A stretch of DNA of 64,000 nt, from the NCBI RefSeq assembly GCF_000805675.1, contig NZ_JSEF01000004.1:1-64000 (forward strand), in the 5' to 3' direction. Positions 7,455 through 16,509 of the stretch are shown one piece after another. The first letter of the stretch is position 1; each line of letters begins with the position of its first letter. A program made the position numbers and the translations under genes. The DNA is from Corynebacterium minutissimum (GTDB taxonomy: Bacteria > Actinomycetota > Actinomycetes > Mycobacteriales > Mycobacteriaceae). Under the pieces are notes generated by a model. The model saw only the letters and a list, made by a program, of their open reading frames with translations, made no database searches and had not been told where the DNA came from.

Positions 7455-9116
7455 TTATTTCTGGCCAGAGACGGGCACGGCATTGTGTCCGGGCGCGGCT
7501 GTAGTCTCGGTGCTCACTTCTGCCGCGGAACCGACTGCCAATGGGTTTGGGGCACCTGCGGGGCGGCCACCGACTGGGACGCCGTAATCCGAGGTCTCCA
7601 TGCCGTCGAGGTACTTGTTGCCGCGGAATGCTAGGAGCGGCATGAGCAGGCTTCCCAACAGGATGAGGCCGAGAATTGCCCAACCAAAGAGCCCAATCTG
7701 GATAGAGGCATAGCCCTCATAACCTTCACGCGCGATGGTGAGGATTTCGTTGACGAGGAAGTACACCAGAAGCAGCGGCGTAGCCGCGAAGGTGAGGATC
7801 TGCCAGAAGGCTCCAACCTTGAACTCGGACACGGCGTTGAGGTGCTGCTGGATTTCACGGCGGCGGCCGGTAGTCCACCCCACCACAATCAGCGCGCAGA
7901 TAGAGCCGAAGACGATACCCAGGTTGTTGGTGAACTTATCCATGATGTCCAGTGTGACCAGTCCGGAGGACGTGGAAAACAGGAAGCAGGACAGGACCGC
8001 CATGACGCTGCCGACGGAAATCGCGGATACCCGTCGGGAGACATCGAACTTATCGGCCACTGCGGAAACCACGACCTCCATGATGGAAATCAACGAGGTC
8101 ACGCCGGCTAGGAACAGTGAGCCGAAGAAGAGGACACCGAAAAGTCCACCCAGCGGCATGAGATTGATGATGGTCGGAAAAGCGATGAATGCCAAGCCAA
8201 TACCGGAAGATGCCACCTCATCCACGGCCACGCCTTGCTGCGCCGCCATATAGCCCAAGGTGGCAAAGACACCAATGCCGGCAAGGACCTCGAAGGAGGA
8301 GTTCGCAAAGGCGGTAACCAGACCGGTGTTCGTGAGGTTGGTACGCGGCTTAAGGTAAGAAGCGTAGGTGATCATAATGCCGAAGCCGATGGACAGCGAG
8401 AAGAAGATCTGACCATAGGCGGCAATCCATACTGAGGGGTTGCTCAGTACGGACCAGTCCGGAGTAAAGAAGGCATTCAGGCCAACCGTGGCGCCTTCCA
8501 AGAAGAAGGCACGAACCACAAGGATGATGAACATGACCGCCAGCACCGGCAAGAAGATCGATGTCAGTTTGCCAATTCCCTCGTTAATGCTCGTGGCCAA
8601 CGTCGCTATACAGATGATCCACACGAGAATCATGACGATGAGGATGGAGGGAACAACGTTGCCGGAATAAGTGGCCTCTGGGTCTGACTGGAGGAAGTCA
8701 CTCATGAAGTAGGTGGCCGGATCGTCACCCCACGCCTGCGTCACTGACTTCACGGTGTACAACGCCGCCCACGCAATGATGGCGGCGTAGTAGATGGCAA
8801 TGAAGAAATTCACGCCGACCTTGAACCAGCCAACGCCTTCCCAGCTCTTGCCGATGCGACGGAAAGCCAACGGCGCCGAGCCGCGGAAGCGGTGGCCAAT
8901 GGCCAGGTCAAACCAGAGAATCGGAATACCTGCGGTCAACAGCGCCACCATGTACGGGATGAGGAAGGCACCACCACCGTTGTCATAAGCAACGTAGGGG
9001 AAGCGCCAAATATTGCCCAGGCCGACGGCGGAGCCAATTGCAGCCATGAGGAAGACGAAGCGGGTGTTGAACGTATCGCGCGTCGACTTAGTTTTTGTCG
9101 TGGTTGTTGAGGACAT
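7455..9116 (-). CDS. metP: NSS-family sodium-dependent transporter, MetP-like
   Basis: A 553-residue protein with about twelve membrane segments. The family signature near the N-terminus, 'NTRFVFLMAAIGSAVGLGNI' followed by WRFPY, forms the sodium and substrate site of SNF/LeuT transporters. The frame is open to 9182, but ATG 9116 (MSSTTTTKTK) places the conserved first helix correctly and has an AAGGTG ribosome-binding-like sequence. With the following metS it forms an operon for methionine/alanine uptake. Confidence 0.85.
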   Translation of the reverse strand: MSSTTTTKTKSTRDTFNTRFVFLMAAIGSAVGLGNIWRFPYVAYDNGGGAFLIPYMVALLTAGIPILWFDLAIGHRFRGSAPLAFRRIGKSWEGVGWFKVGVNFFIAIYYAAIIAWAALYTVKSVTQAWGDDPATYFMSDFLQSDPEATYSGNVVPSILIVMILVWIICIATLATSINEGIGKLTSIFLPVLAVMFIILVVRAFFLEGATVGLNAFFTPDWSVLSNPSVWIAAYGQIFFSLSIGFGIMITYASYLKPRTNLTNTGLVTAFANSSFEVLAGIGVFATLGYMAAQQGVAVDEVASSGIGLAFIAFPTIINLMPLGGLFGVLFFGSLFLAGVTSLISIMEVVVSAVADKFDVSRRVSAISVGSVMAVLSCFLFSTSSGLVTLDIMDKFTNNLGIVFGSICALIVVGWTTGRRREIQQHLNAVSEFKVGAFWQILTFAATPLLLVYFLVNEILTIAREGYEGYASIQIGLFGWAILGLILLGSLLMPLLAFRGNKYLDGMETSDYGVPVGGRPAGAPNPLAVGSAAEVSTETTAAPGHNAVPVSGQK

Positions 9117-9397
9117 GAGAGCACCTTCTTGTAGAGCACATCCCGTGCGCACGGGCCTGAAAGAGGGACCTTCAGCATCCACATGCGGACGAGTATTAGC
9201 GAGGAGTTTATACTACCTGCCGACCTATAGGTACCCCTTTTTGAGAATTGGGTCTCATTTTTTACCCCCTAGGCTCCACGTCACTCCTCCATCAAAACGC
9301 CGAAACCCCTCTGCACCCAGCCTTGCTCTCGGAACAATGAGTCCCGAAAGAAAGCTAAGCGACGAGGGGCGTCGAGTTTGAGGAGCTTAGGGCGCGG

Positions 9398-10723
9398 CTA
9401 GACGTGCAGATCGCGGTTCTGTATCCCCTTTGGAACGGCGAGCACTCCAACAAGCGAAATAATCGAGATGGCAACGCCATAAGCCGCGATGGCCATGGAA
9501 GTCTCAAACCTCGTGTAGAGCATCTCCGCAATCATCGGGGCAAATGCACCACCGATGATGGAGCCAAAGGCATAGCCAATGGACACGCCCGAAAGGCGCA
9601 CCTTAACCGGGAACATTTCTGCATACATCGCCGATTGCGGGCCATAAGTCGCGCCCAAAATAACGCCCAGGAGGCATACAGCAGCGCCGAACAACATGAC
9701 ATTGCCCGAATCGACCGCTAGGAACACTGGGGTGATGTACAGCGCGAGGACAATATAGCCACCAATGAACGTCGTGCGGCGCCCAACCTTGTCAGACAGA
9801 TGACCGAAGTACAGCGTGCCGATGAACCAACCGATCGAAGCGACGAGGGCTACCCCAAGCGCCTGCGGGCGGGAATAGCCCACCACCTTCGTGCCGTAAG
9901 CGGTGAAGTAAGCAATCACGAAGTAGCCAATAGCGTTGTTGGCAGCAAAAATGACCGCACACTTGATGACGGTTCCCAGGTGCCCCTTAAACAGGACTGC
10001 AAGCGGTGCCGAGGACTTCTCTTTCAGCTCCTGCATTTCCGCGAAAGCTGGAGATTCTTCCACCGCTCGGCGAATGAGGTAGCCGAGGAGAATAAGCACG
10101 ACGGAAGACAGGAACGGGATGCGCCAACCCCACGCAAGGAATTGCTCTGGGGTCAGAACGGAAGAGAGTACCAGCATGAAAATGGTGGCAAGGAACATGC
10201 CGAGAGGAACGCCAACCTGGGGGAACGCTCCAAATAGTCCACGCTTGCCCGCAGGTGCATGTTCGACAGACAGCATCGCCGCACCGCCCCATTCTCCGCC
10301 GGCAGAAAGGCCTTGAAGAATTCGAAGAATAACAAGGAGGATGGGTGCTGCCATTCCGATCGATGCGTAGGTGGGCAGAACACCCATCAACATGGTGGCC
10401 AAGCCCATACCAACGAGCGTGACCACGAGGACCGGCTTGCGGCCCAGCCTGTCACCCAGGTGTCCGGCCAAGATCGCCCCGAGAGGACGGAAGAGGAAGG
10501 AGATGCCCAAAGACGCCCAGGAAATGATCTGCGCGAGTGAAGCGCTTTCATTGGAAACCGGATCGAAGTACTGAGTAGCGAAAATCAGACCGGCGGCCTG
10601 AGCGTAAATGAAGAAATCAAACCACTCAATAGTGGTTCCAACCATCGAGCCGGCAAGCACACGTTTGTGTTCTTTGGTAATTCCCGGCCCTTGGGCAGGC
10701 TGTTGGGTGACTGGTGCAGACAT
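9398..10723 (-). CDS. MFS transporter, metabolite:H+ symporter (MHS) family
   Basis: A 441-residue, twelve-helix permease with MHS hallmarks: 'GTTIEWFDFFIY' in helix 1, 'GHLGDRLGRKPVLV' between helices 2 and 3, and 'RILQGLSAGGEWGGA' in helix 4. The family includes shikimate, proline/betaine and dicarboxylate carriers. It lies 116 bp downstream of paaK on the same strand, and the paaK promoter carries a PaaR-like operator, so phenylacetate or a related aromatic acid is the most likely substrate. That substrate is an inference. Confidence 0.8.
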   Translation of the reverse strand: MSAPVTQQPAQGPGITKEHKRVLAGSMVGTTIEWFDFFIYAQAAGLIFATQYFDPVSNESASLAQIISWASLGISFLFRPLGAILAGHLGDRLGRKPVLVVTLVGMGLATMLMGVLPTYASIGMAAPILLVILRILQGLSAGGEWGGAAMLSVEHAPAGKRGLFGAFPQVGVPLGMFLATIFMLVLSSVLTPEQFLAWGWRIPFLSSVVLILLGYLIRRAVEESPAFAEMQELKEKSSAPLAVLFKGHLGTVIKCAVIFAANNAIGYFVIAYFTAYGTKVVGYSRPQALGVALVASIGWFIGTLYFGHLSDKVGRRTTFIGGYIVLALYITPVFLAVDSGNVMLFGAAVCLLGVILGATYGPQSAMYAEMFPVKVRLSGVSIGYAFGSIIGGAFAPMIAEMLYTRFETSMAIAAYGVAISIISLVGVLAVPKGIQNRDLHV

Positions 10724-10839
10724 AGTGGGATTCTCTTCTCTATGGGTGCAGAAGCACGGTGAATACAGTTAAGCCAGTGAACGAACGGGGCAATTAGTGA
10801 GGCGGGGTATGCCTGAAGGGCCGAGAGCGCTGCAGAGTT

Positions 10840-12150
10840 TTACTGACCGCGGTTGTCGACGATCCTCTTGGCCTTGCCCTCACCGCAGTCGACGTAGTCA
10901 GCAATTTCGACACCCACGCTGATGCCGATGCGCTCCTTGATCTGCTTCTTCAGCCACTGGGCAGAAGCATCGATCTGATCGGGCGTCGCCTCCGGGGAGT
11001 GCTCAACTACCAAGGTGAGGTGGTCCATGCGGCCTCGCTTGCTCAGCACGCATTGGTAACGCGGGCGCAGGACGCGATCTTCGGTGATGATCTCTTCGAA
11101 CTGCGACGGGAAGCAGTTCACACCACGCAGAATGATCATGTCATCGTTACGCGCGGAGATACGGTCAATGCGACGCATCGAGCGCGCGGTTCCTGGGAGC
11201 AGACGGGTGATGTCGTGGGTGCGGTAGCGGATAATCGGGAAAGCCTCCTTCGTGAGGGAGGAGATAACCAGCTCGCCATACTCACCGTCTGGAACTGGCT
11301 GCATGGTTTCCGGATCAATAATCTCCGGGTAGAAGTGGTCCTCCCAGACAGTCAGGCCATCCTTGGTCTCCACACATTCCTGGGCCACGCCTGGGCCCAT
11401 CACTTCGGAGAGACCGTAAATGTCAGTGGCCGTGATGCCAAAACCTTCCTCAAGCTCACGTCGCATTCCCTCGCTCCACGGCTCGGCACCAAAGACACCA
11501 GCGCGCAGGGAGGAATCACGCGGGTCCAGACCTTCTTTGCGCATGCGATCAAGGAGGTTAAGCACGTAAGACGGGGTACCCAAGATCGCGTCCGGCTGGA
11601 AGTCCTGCATGATCTGAATCTGGCGCTCCGTTTGACCGCCGGAGGTCGGAATTGCGGTAGCCCCCAAGGCTTCGACGCCATAGTGGGCACCAAGGCCGCC
11701 GGTGAACAAGCCGTAACCAAACGTAATCTGAACCTTATCGCTCTTGCGCAAGCCTCCTGCACGTAGCGAGCGCGCTACGAGCTCTGCCCAAATGCGCACA
11801 TCATTTTCGGTATAACCCACAACTGTCGGACGGCCAGTGGTACCGGAAGACGCGTGGATGCGGGAAACCTGGTTCTGCCCTACGGCAAACATCCCGAAGG
11901 GGTACTCCGCACGGAGAGTTTCCTTGTCCGTGAACGGGAACAGTGCAAAATCCGAGAGCTCCTTGAAGTCATCCGGGTGGACACCCTTTTCATCAAATGC
12001 ACGGCGGTAGTGGGGGACATTGTAGTACGCGTGACGCAACTCGTTCTTCGCGCGCGCGGTTTGCAGCGCAATAATTTCGTCGCGGGAAGCGTACTCAATT
12101 CCCATCTGGGGGCCATGGTGGTCGGAGAAAATGTCAAACGTTGCGGTCAC
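10840..12150 (-). CDS. paaK: Phenylacetate-CoA ligase
   Basis: A 436-residue AMP-forming ligase that activates phenylacetate to phenylacetyl-CoA, the entry step of the aerobic hybrid pathway. The phosphate-binding loop is SSGTTGRPTVVGY (about 100-112). 'TDIYGLSEVMGPGVA' is the adenylate motif, and 'RNDDMIILRGVNCFP' lies near the hinge, all typical of PaaK. The length matches the family. It is transcribed leftward from the 12151-12441 regulatory region, divergent from the rest of the cluster. Confidence 0.92.
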   Translation of the reverse strand: MTATFDIFSDHHGPQMGIEYASRDEIIALQTARAKNELRHAYYNVPHYRRAFDEKGVHPDDFKELSDFALFPFTDKETLRAEYPFGMFAVGQNQVSRIHASSGTTGRPTVVGYTENDVRIWAELVARSLRAGGLRKSDKVQITFGYGLFTGGLGAHYGVEALGATAIPTSGGQTERQIQIMQDFQPDAILGTPSYVLNLLDRMRKEGLDPRDSSLRAGVFGAEPWSEGMRRELEEGFGITATDIYGLSEVMGPGVAQECVETKDGLTVWEDHFYPEIIDPETMQPVPDGEYGELVISSLTKEAFPIIRYRTHDITRLLPGTARSMRRIDRISARNDDMIILRGVNCFPSQFEEIITEDRVLRPRYQCVLSKRGRMDHLTLVVEHSPEATPDQIDASAQWLKKQIKERIGISVGVEIADYVDCGEGKAKRIVDNRGQ

Positions 12151-12258
12151 GTTATTTGCCTTTCAATTCGGGGAGGGGGATACCACACCCATTGAGCTCC
12201 CTCGAAAGTGCTGCAAGAAGTTGATTAGCAGGTACAACACACACAAAGTGTGTTACTT

Positions 12259-12276
12259 ACTTACCGTTCGGTTAGG
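12259..12276. promoter_or_regulatory. PaaR-like operator upstream of paaK
   Basis: ACTTACCGTTCGGTTAGG has inverted symmetry around ACCG-TT-CGGT. It resembles the sites before paaA (13724) and paaZ (29906). A shared pattern ACTNACCGNNCGGTNAGT fits with one mismatch here. The site is about 110 bp upstream of the paaK start. Confidence 0.65.
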
Positions 12277-12283
12277 TAAGCCT

Positions 12284-12299
12284 TGTGACGTACACTACA
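12284..12299. promoter_or_regulatory. GlxR (CRP-type) site candidate upstream of paaK
   Basis: TGTGACGTACACTACA differs from the GlxR consensus TGTGANNTANNTCACA only by the swapped TC/CT in the right arm. GlxR is known to act on paa genes in C. glutamicum. It lies next to the PaaR-like operator. Confidence 0.4.
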
Positions 12300-12441
12300 G
12301 ACTACAACGGTGATAGACAACACATTTAGGCCAAGTTTTTAAGGAGCACCACATTATCGCAGGCCACGGCGATTTCATAGGCAAAAGAAGGTCTCACCCC
12401 ACATGAAGCCCCCAACGCCGAATCGGCTTACACGTTCAGCG

Positions 12442-13077
12442 CTACCCCTTTTTCATCGCATGCGGGGCCAAGCCGCCGAAAACGACACTTTCAAATGTGG
12501 CAGCCAATTCATCGGCATCAAGCCGCCCTTCCGGCTCATACCAATCGGACGTCGAGTTGATCATTCCGAAAATCATGCGGGTCAGCAGCGAGGCATCAAC
12601 GTCGGAACGGATGGCTCCCTCCTCCTGAGCTGCTGCAACCAGCGGAATTACAGAACGCGTCAGAATGCGGCGACGCTCAAGAGCAGAACGCTCCACCTCG
12701 GAATTACCCCGCAAGCGGAGCAAAAGCGCTACAGACTTCGGATCGGAGCACAACACCCCGATTGAGCCACGCAACAGCCCGCGCACCTTCTCCCCCGCCG
12801 ATACATCGGCTGCAGCCATCTCTTCCGCGACCGCCTCCAAACGGCTCAGCGCCTGCACCACAGTAAGTTCCAGAATCTCTTCCTTTGAAGAGATGTGGTG
12901 ATACAACGCAGATTTGGAAATCCCCAATTCGCTCGCCACGTTGTCCATCGACGTGGCGTCGTATCCGCGAGCGGTAAAAGCGCGAACAGCTGCACGAATG
13001 ACATCTTCACGGGAGTATCCAGGGCGGCCACGGGCCGCACTCTGCGAGGCGGGTTTCTCTTTATTCACGCAGTCCAT
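12442..13077 (-). CDS. paaR: TetR-family repressor, PaaR-like
   Basis: A 211-residue regulator. The N-terminal helix-turn-helix (about 20-65) reads 'GYSREDVIRAAVRAFTARGY' followed by 'TSMDNVASELGISKSALYHH', and the C-terminal ligand-binding domain is all helical. TetR-type PaaR represses the paa genes and is released by phenylacetyl-CoA in C. glutamicum. The position inside the paa locus, and the PaaR-like operators before paaK, paaA and paaZ, support the assignment. It is divergent from paaI. Confidence 0.8.
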   Translation of the reverse strand: MDCVNKEKPASQSAARGRPGYSREDVIRAAVRAFTARGYDATSMDNVASELGISKSALYHHISSKEEILELTVVQALSRLEAVAEEMAAADVSAGEKVRGLLRGSIGVLCSDPKSVALLLRLRGNSEVERSALERRRILTRSVIPLVAAAQEEGAIRSDVDASLLTRMIFGMINSTSDWYEPEGRLDADELAATFESVVFGGLAPHAMKKG

Positions 13078-13178
13078 TCAAGCAGAGTGCACATCACACC
13101 GTTAGACTAGTGAGCCACCACACCTTTACTTGCTCCCTCGGTGTCACTGCGGAAGGCCCTTCCCAAGGAGAATTATCC

Positions 13179-13637
13179 ATGACCACCGAGCACCCCATCC
13201 TTGCCCCCGGCGTTGCCGAGGGCCCGGAGTTCACCCACGTGCGCACCATGTTCGATGGTGACCGTGCCACCGCGGAGATCGGCGCGAAGATTACCGCGCT
13301 AGATGCCGGCACGTGCGAAGGACATTTCACCATCCGCCCGGAGATGTGCAATGGTCACGGCACGGCCCAAGGCGGCTACCTGTACATGTTCGCCGATTCC
13401 ATCTTCGCCGGCGCCTGCAATTCAGGCGGAGATCTGGCCGTGGCCGCGCACAACTCGATTCACTACATCGCACCCGCCTTCGAAGGGGACGTCGTCGACG
13501 GCGTTGGAATTACCCGCCAAGCATGGGGCCGCAACGGCGTCGTCGATGTCACCCTCAGCATCAAGGGAAAGCCCATCGCCGAATTCCGCGGCACATTCCG
13601 CGTTCTCCCTTCTAAACCACAGAATCGCAACGCGTAA
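13179..13637 (+). CDS. paaI: Hydroxyphenylacetyl-CoA thioesterase PaaI
   Basis: A 152-residue hotdog-fold thioesterase. The segment 'MCNGHGTAQGGYLYMFADSI' corresponds to the PaaI active-site region, in which the usual 'HGG' is here 'AQGG'. PaaI relieves CoA trapping by hydrolysing dead-end hydroxyphenylacetyl-CoA and related esters. The frame is open from 13110, but ATG 13179 is preceded by AAGGAG with good spacing. It is the first plus-strand gene of the cluster, 150 bp ahead of paaA. Confidence 0.85.
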   Translation: MTTEHPILAPGVAEGPEFTHVRTMFDGDRATAEIGAKITALDAGTCEGHFTIRPEMCNGHGTAQGGYLYMFADSIFAGACNSGGDLAVAAHNSIHYIAPAFEGDVVDGVGITRQAWGRNGVVDVTLSIKGKPIAEFRGTFRVLPSKPQNRNA

Positions 13638-13696
13638 AGCGCAGATGCAAGCCCAGCAGAGGGCATGCAGAGATAGGGCGCAGCTCACACATTTGG

Positions 13697-13726
13697 TTGA
13701 CACAGCTCACACCTGCGCCATATACT
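13697..13726 (+). promoter_or_regulatory. Promoter of the paaA operon
   Basis: TTGACA (13697-13702) and TATACT (13721-13726) are separated by 18 bases, a near-consensus sigma-A promoter. The -10 box is overlapped by the PaaR-like operator at 13724-13741. A weak GlxR-like sequence (GTTGACACAGCTCACA, 13696-13711) covers the -35 box. Confidence 0.7.
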
Positions 13727-13741
13727 GACCAACCAGTCAGT
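13724..13741. promoter_or_regulatory. PaaR-like operator upstream of paaA
   Basis: ACTGACCAACCAGTCAGT has perfect ACTGAC/GTCAGT arms. It overlaps the -10 box of the paaA promoter, as expected for a repressor site. It agrees with ACTNACCGNNCGGTNAGT at all but two positions. Confidence 0.7.
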
Positions 13742-13787
13742 AAGTATCACTGAGTCGACACTGAGCAGAGAGGCAACGATTCCTCCC

Positions 13788-14774
13788 ATGACCCCATCAG
13801 AGAAAACACTCACCGCTGTTCCAGCGGCGGATGAAGCACAAGAACAGCAGCGCTTCGACGAGCTCATCGCCGAGGACTCCCGCATCGAGCCCACCGACTG
13901 GATGCCAGCTGCCTACCGCAAGACTTTGACGCGCCAAATTTCCCAGCATGCGCACTCCGAAATCATCGGCATGCAGCCGGAGGCCAATTGGATTACCCGC
14001 GCACCTTCGCTCAAGCGCAAGGCCATTCTCATGGCAAAGGTGCAGGACGAGGCCGGCCACGGCCTCTACCTCTACTCCGCCGCGGAGACCTTGGGCACGC
14101 CGCGCGACGAGCTGGTGCAGCAGCTGCTCGACGGCACCGCCAAGTACTCCTCCATCTTCAACTACCCGGCGCGCACGTGGGCCGACATCGGAGCCATCGG
14201 CTGGCTGGTGGATGGCGCCGCTATCTGCAACCAAGTCCCGCTTTGCCGTGCTTCCTACGCACCCTATGGCCGCGCTATGGTTCGCATCTGTAAGGAAGAG
14301 TCCTTCCACCAGCGCCAGGGCTGGGAGATCCTCTACGAGCTGTCCCACGGCACGCCCGAACAGAAGCAGATGGCACAGGAAGCCATCAACCGCTTCTACG
14401 GCCCGGCGCTGCAGATGTTCGGCCCGCCGGATGATGACTCCCCGAACTCCAAGCAGTCCATGGCGTGGAACATCAAGCGATTCTCCAACGACGAGCTGCG
14501 CCAGCGCTTCGTGGACATGATCGTCCCGCAGGCCGAGGCCCTTGGCCTGCACTTCGAGGACCCGGACCTGAAGTGGAACGAAGAGCGCGGCCACTACGAC
14601 TTCGGTGAGCTCGACTGGTCCGAATTCAAGGCAGTCATCAAGGGCGAAGGTCCCTGCAACGTGCAGAGGATGCAGCGTCGCCGCCAAGCGCATGCCGACG
14701 GCGCCTGGGTCCGCGAAGCCGCCGCCGCCTACGCCGAGAAGCACCACTCGGCTGATACCTCGCTTATCGCCTAA
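13788..14774 (+). CDS. paaA: Phenylacetyl-CoA 1,2-epoxidase subunit PaaA (catalytic)
   Basis: The 328-residue diiron oxygenase subunit of the PaaABCE multicomponent epoxidase, which converts phenylacetyl-CoA to its ring 1,2-epoxide. Ferritin-like iron ligands are seen in '[20 protein letters not shown]' (ExxH) and '[15 protein letters not shown]' (ExxxH). The length equals the family norm. First gene of the paaABCDE operon, 47 bp ahead of paaB. Confidence 0.95.
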   Translation: MTPSEKTLTAVPAADEAQEQQRFDELIAEDSRIEPTDWMPAAYRKTLTRQISQHAHSEIIGMQPEANWITRAPSLKRKAILMAKVQDEAGHGLYLYSAAETLGTPRDELVQQLLDGTAKYSSIFNYPARTWADIGAIGWLVDGAAICNQVPLCRASYAPYGRAMVRICKEESFHQRQGWEILYELSHGTPEQKQMAQEAINRFYGPALQMFGPPDDDSPNSKQSMAWNIKRFSNDELRQRFVDMIVPQAEALGLHFEDPDLKWNEERGHYDFGELDWSEFKAVIKGEGPCNVQRMQRRRQAHADGAWVREAAAAYAEKHHSADTSLIA

Positions 14775-14821
14775 GCCCAAGCACACTGCCCAACCAGCCA
14801 CGACACTTTAAGGAAGATTCC

Positions 14822-15109
14822 ATGTCCAGCTCTAACTGGCCCATGTGGGAGGTCTTCGTACGCTCCTCCCGCGGCCTCTCCCACGTCCACGCCGGCTCGC
14901 TGCACGCACCGGATGCCACGATGGCCCTGCGCAATGCCCGCGATCTCTACACCCGGCGCAACGAAGGTACCTCCGTCTGGGTCGTGCCCAGCGAGGCCAT
15001 TGCCTCCTCCGACCCGGACTCCAAGGGCGGATTCTTCGAATCACCACAGGGTAAGAGCTACCGCCACGCCACCTACTACGACAAGTCGGAAGGAGTGCCG
15101 CACCTGTGA
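14822..15109 (+). CDS. paaB: Phenylacetyl-CoA epoxidase subunit PaaB
   Basis: A 95-residue protein with the PaaB pattern 'WPMWEVFVRSSRGLSHVHAG' and 'ALRNARDLYTRR'. PaaB is a small structural subunit that bridges PaaAC heterodimers. AAGGAAG precedes the ATG. It overlaps paaC by 4 bp (GTGA). Confidence 0.93.
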   Translation: MSSSNWPMWEVFVRSSRGLSHVHAGSLHAPDATMALRNARDLYTRRNEGTSVWVVPSEAIASSDPDSKGGFFESPQGKSYRHATYYDKSEGVPHL

Positions 15110-15942
15110 CCGGATTTGCAGCCGCCGATTCTGCGACGAAGCAATCGCAGGGCAACGGCATCACCGCAGAAGACATCGCCGCTTCCGGGGCAGTCGCCCC
15201 CGAGGACACCGCACGCTATGCCCTCATGTTGGGCGATGACGCCCTCATCTTGGCCCAGCGCCTGGGCTGGTGGATCTCGCGCGCACCAGAGATGGAAGAG
15301 GACATCGCATTGGGCAACATTGCCCTTGATCTCATCGGGCACGCCCGCTTCCTGCTGACCTATGCCGGCACCGCATGGGGCAAGACCGAGGATGACTTGG
15401 CCTACTTCCGCAATGAAGAGGAGTTCCGCTCCGCGCGCCTCGTCGAACAGGAGAACGGGGACTTCGGCTACACCATCGCCCGCCAGCTGCTCTTTTCCTA
15501 CTACCAATACGGGCTCTACACCGCCCTGCTTGAGTCGAAGGATGAGACGCTAGCAGCCATCGCGGCCAAGGCCATCAAGGAAGTCGAGTACCACGTCGAC
15601 CACGCCAGCCAGTGGATTCTGCGGCTGGGCCTTGGCACCGAGGAGTCCCACCGTCGAATCACGGAGGGCCTGATGTACATGTGGCCCTACCTCGACGAGC
15701 TTTTCGAGGACCTCCCGATCCACGAGAAGCTGGCGGCAGAAGGCATCGCCGTTCTTCCTTCCAGCCTGCGTGCGCAGTTCGATGAGCGCATCGCCTACGT
15801 CTTGGACAAGGCGGGGCTGTCTATCCCGGATGTCAAGCAGGCCCGCTCCGGGCAGCGCACCGGTCGCTTCTCCGAACATCGTGGTTTCATCCTCGCGGAG
15901 ATGCAGTCCTTAGCCCGCCAGCACCCCGGCGCGACCTGGTAG
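15106..15942 (+). CDS. paaC: Phenylacetyl-CoA epoxidase subunit PaaC
   Basis: A 278-residue ferritin-like structural subunit that pairs with PaaA. Typical segments are 'YALMLGDDALILAQRLGWW' and 'EEDIALGNIALDLIGHARF', with 'EVEYHVDHASQWILRLGLGT' further on. Start is GTG at 15106, within the paaB stop. The first 30 residues are a poorly conserved extension, and a later start cannot be excluded. Confidence 0.93.
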   Translation: MTGFAAADSATKQSQGNGITAEDIAASGAVAPEDTARYALMLGDDALILAQRLGWWISRAPEMEEDIALGNIALDLIGHARFLLTYAGTAWGKTEDDLAYFRNEEEFRSARLVEQENGDFGYTIARQLLFSYYQYGLYTALLESKDETLAAIAAKAIKEVEYHVDHASQWILRLGLGTEESHRRITEGLMYMWPYLDELFEDLPIHEKLAAEGIAVLPSSLRAQFDERIAYVLDKAGLSIPDVKQARSGQRTGRFSEHRGFILAEMQSLARQHPGATW

Positions 15943-15969
15943 AGAAAAGGAAAGGACCAAGGTTTCATC

Positions 15970-16509
15970 GTGTCCATCACAGATAAATCCCACCCGCTGC
16001 GCCCCACGCAGCCTGACGACGCCCTCGTGTGGGACGTCGCCGCCGAGGTGCCCGATCCGGAAATCCCCGTCATTTCCATCGCTGACCTTGGGATTCTTCG
16101 GGATGCTCGCCGAGAAGGCGACACCGCGGTGGTCACGATTACGCCCACCTACTCCGGCTGCCCCGCCATGGAGCACATCACAACGGACATCACCAGGGCA
16201 TTGACCGAGGCCGGTTACGCCAAGGTACGCGTTGACCTCGTGCTCCACCCGGCGTGGACCACCGACTGGATGACGGAGACCGGCCGGCAAAACCTCAAGG
16301 ACTATGGCATCGCGCCTCCCAGCGGGAAGACCCGAGCCACGCCGGAAGGTCCTATCCCGCTCACACTCGAACCACCGCCGGCCATCGAATGCCCCCACTG
16401 TGGCTCCCGCCGCACACGTAAGCTTGCCCAATTCGGTTCCACGTCCTGCAAGGCCCTGTATAACTGCCTGGACTGCATGGAACCCTTCGACTACTTCAAG
16501 GTGCACTAA
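15970..16509 (+). CDS. paaD: PaaD, DUF59 maturation factor of the epoxidase
   Basis: A 179-residue protein with an N-terminal MIP18/DUF59 domain ('VPDPEIPVISIADLGILRD', 'TPTYSGCPAMEHI'). A C-terminal zinc/Fe-S type motif has CPHCGS and later CKALYNCLDCMEPF. PaaD is thought to help assemble the iron-sulfur cofactor of PaaE. Start GTG 15970; the stop overlaps paaE by one base. Confidence 0.92.
   Translation: MSITDKSHPLRPTQPDDALVWDVAAEVPDPEIPVISIADLGILRDARREGDTAVVTITPTYSGCPAMEHITTDITRALTEAGYAKVRVDLVLHPAWTTDWMTETGRQNLKDYGIAPPSGKTRATPEGPIPLTLEPPPAIECPHCGSRRTRKLAQFGSTSCKALYNCLDCMEPFDYFKVH

Noticed and set aside
9013-9381. 122-residue plus-strand ORF in the gap upstream of metP
   Set aside because: It begins antisense to metP and continues into the promoter region; no ribosome binding site or family resemblance.
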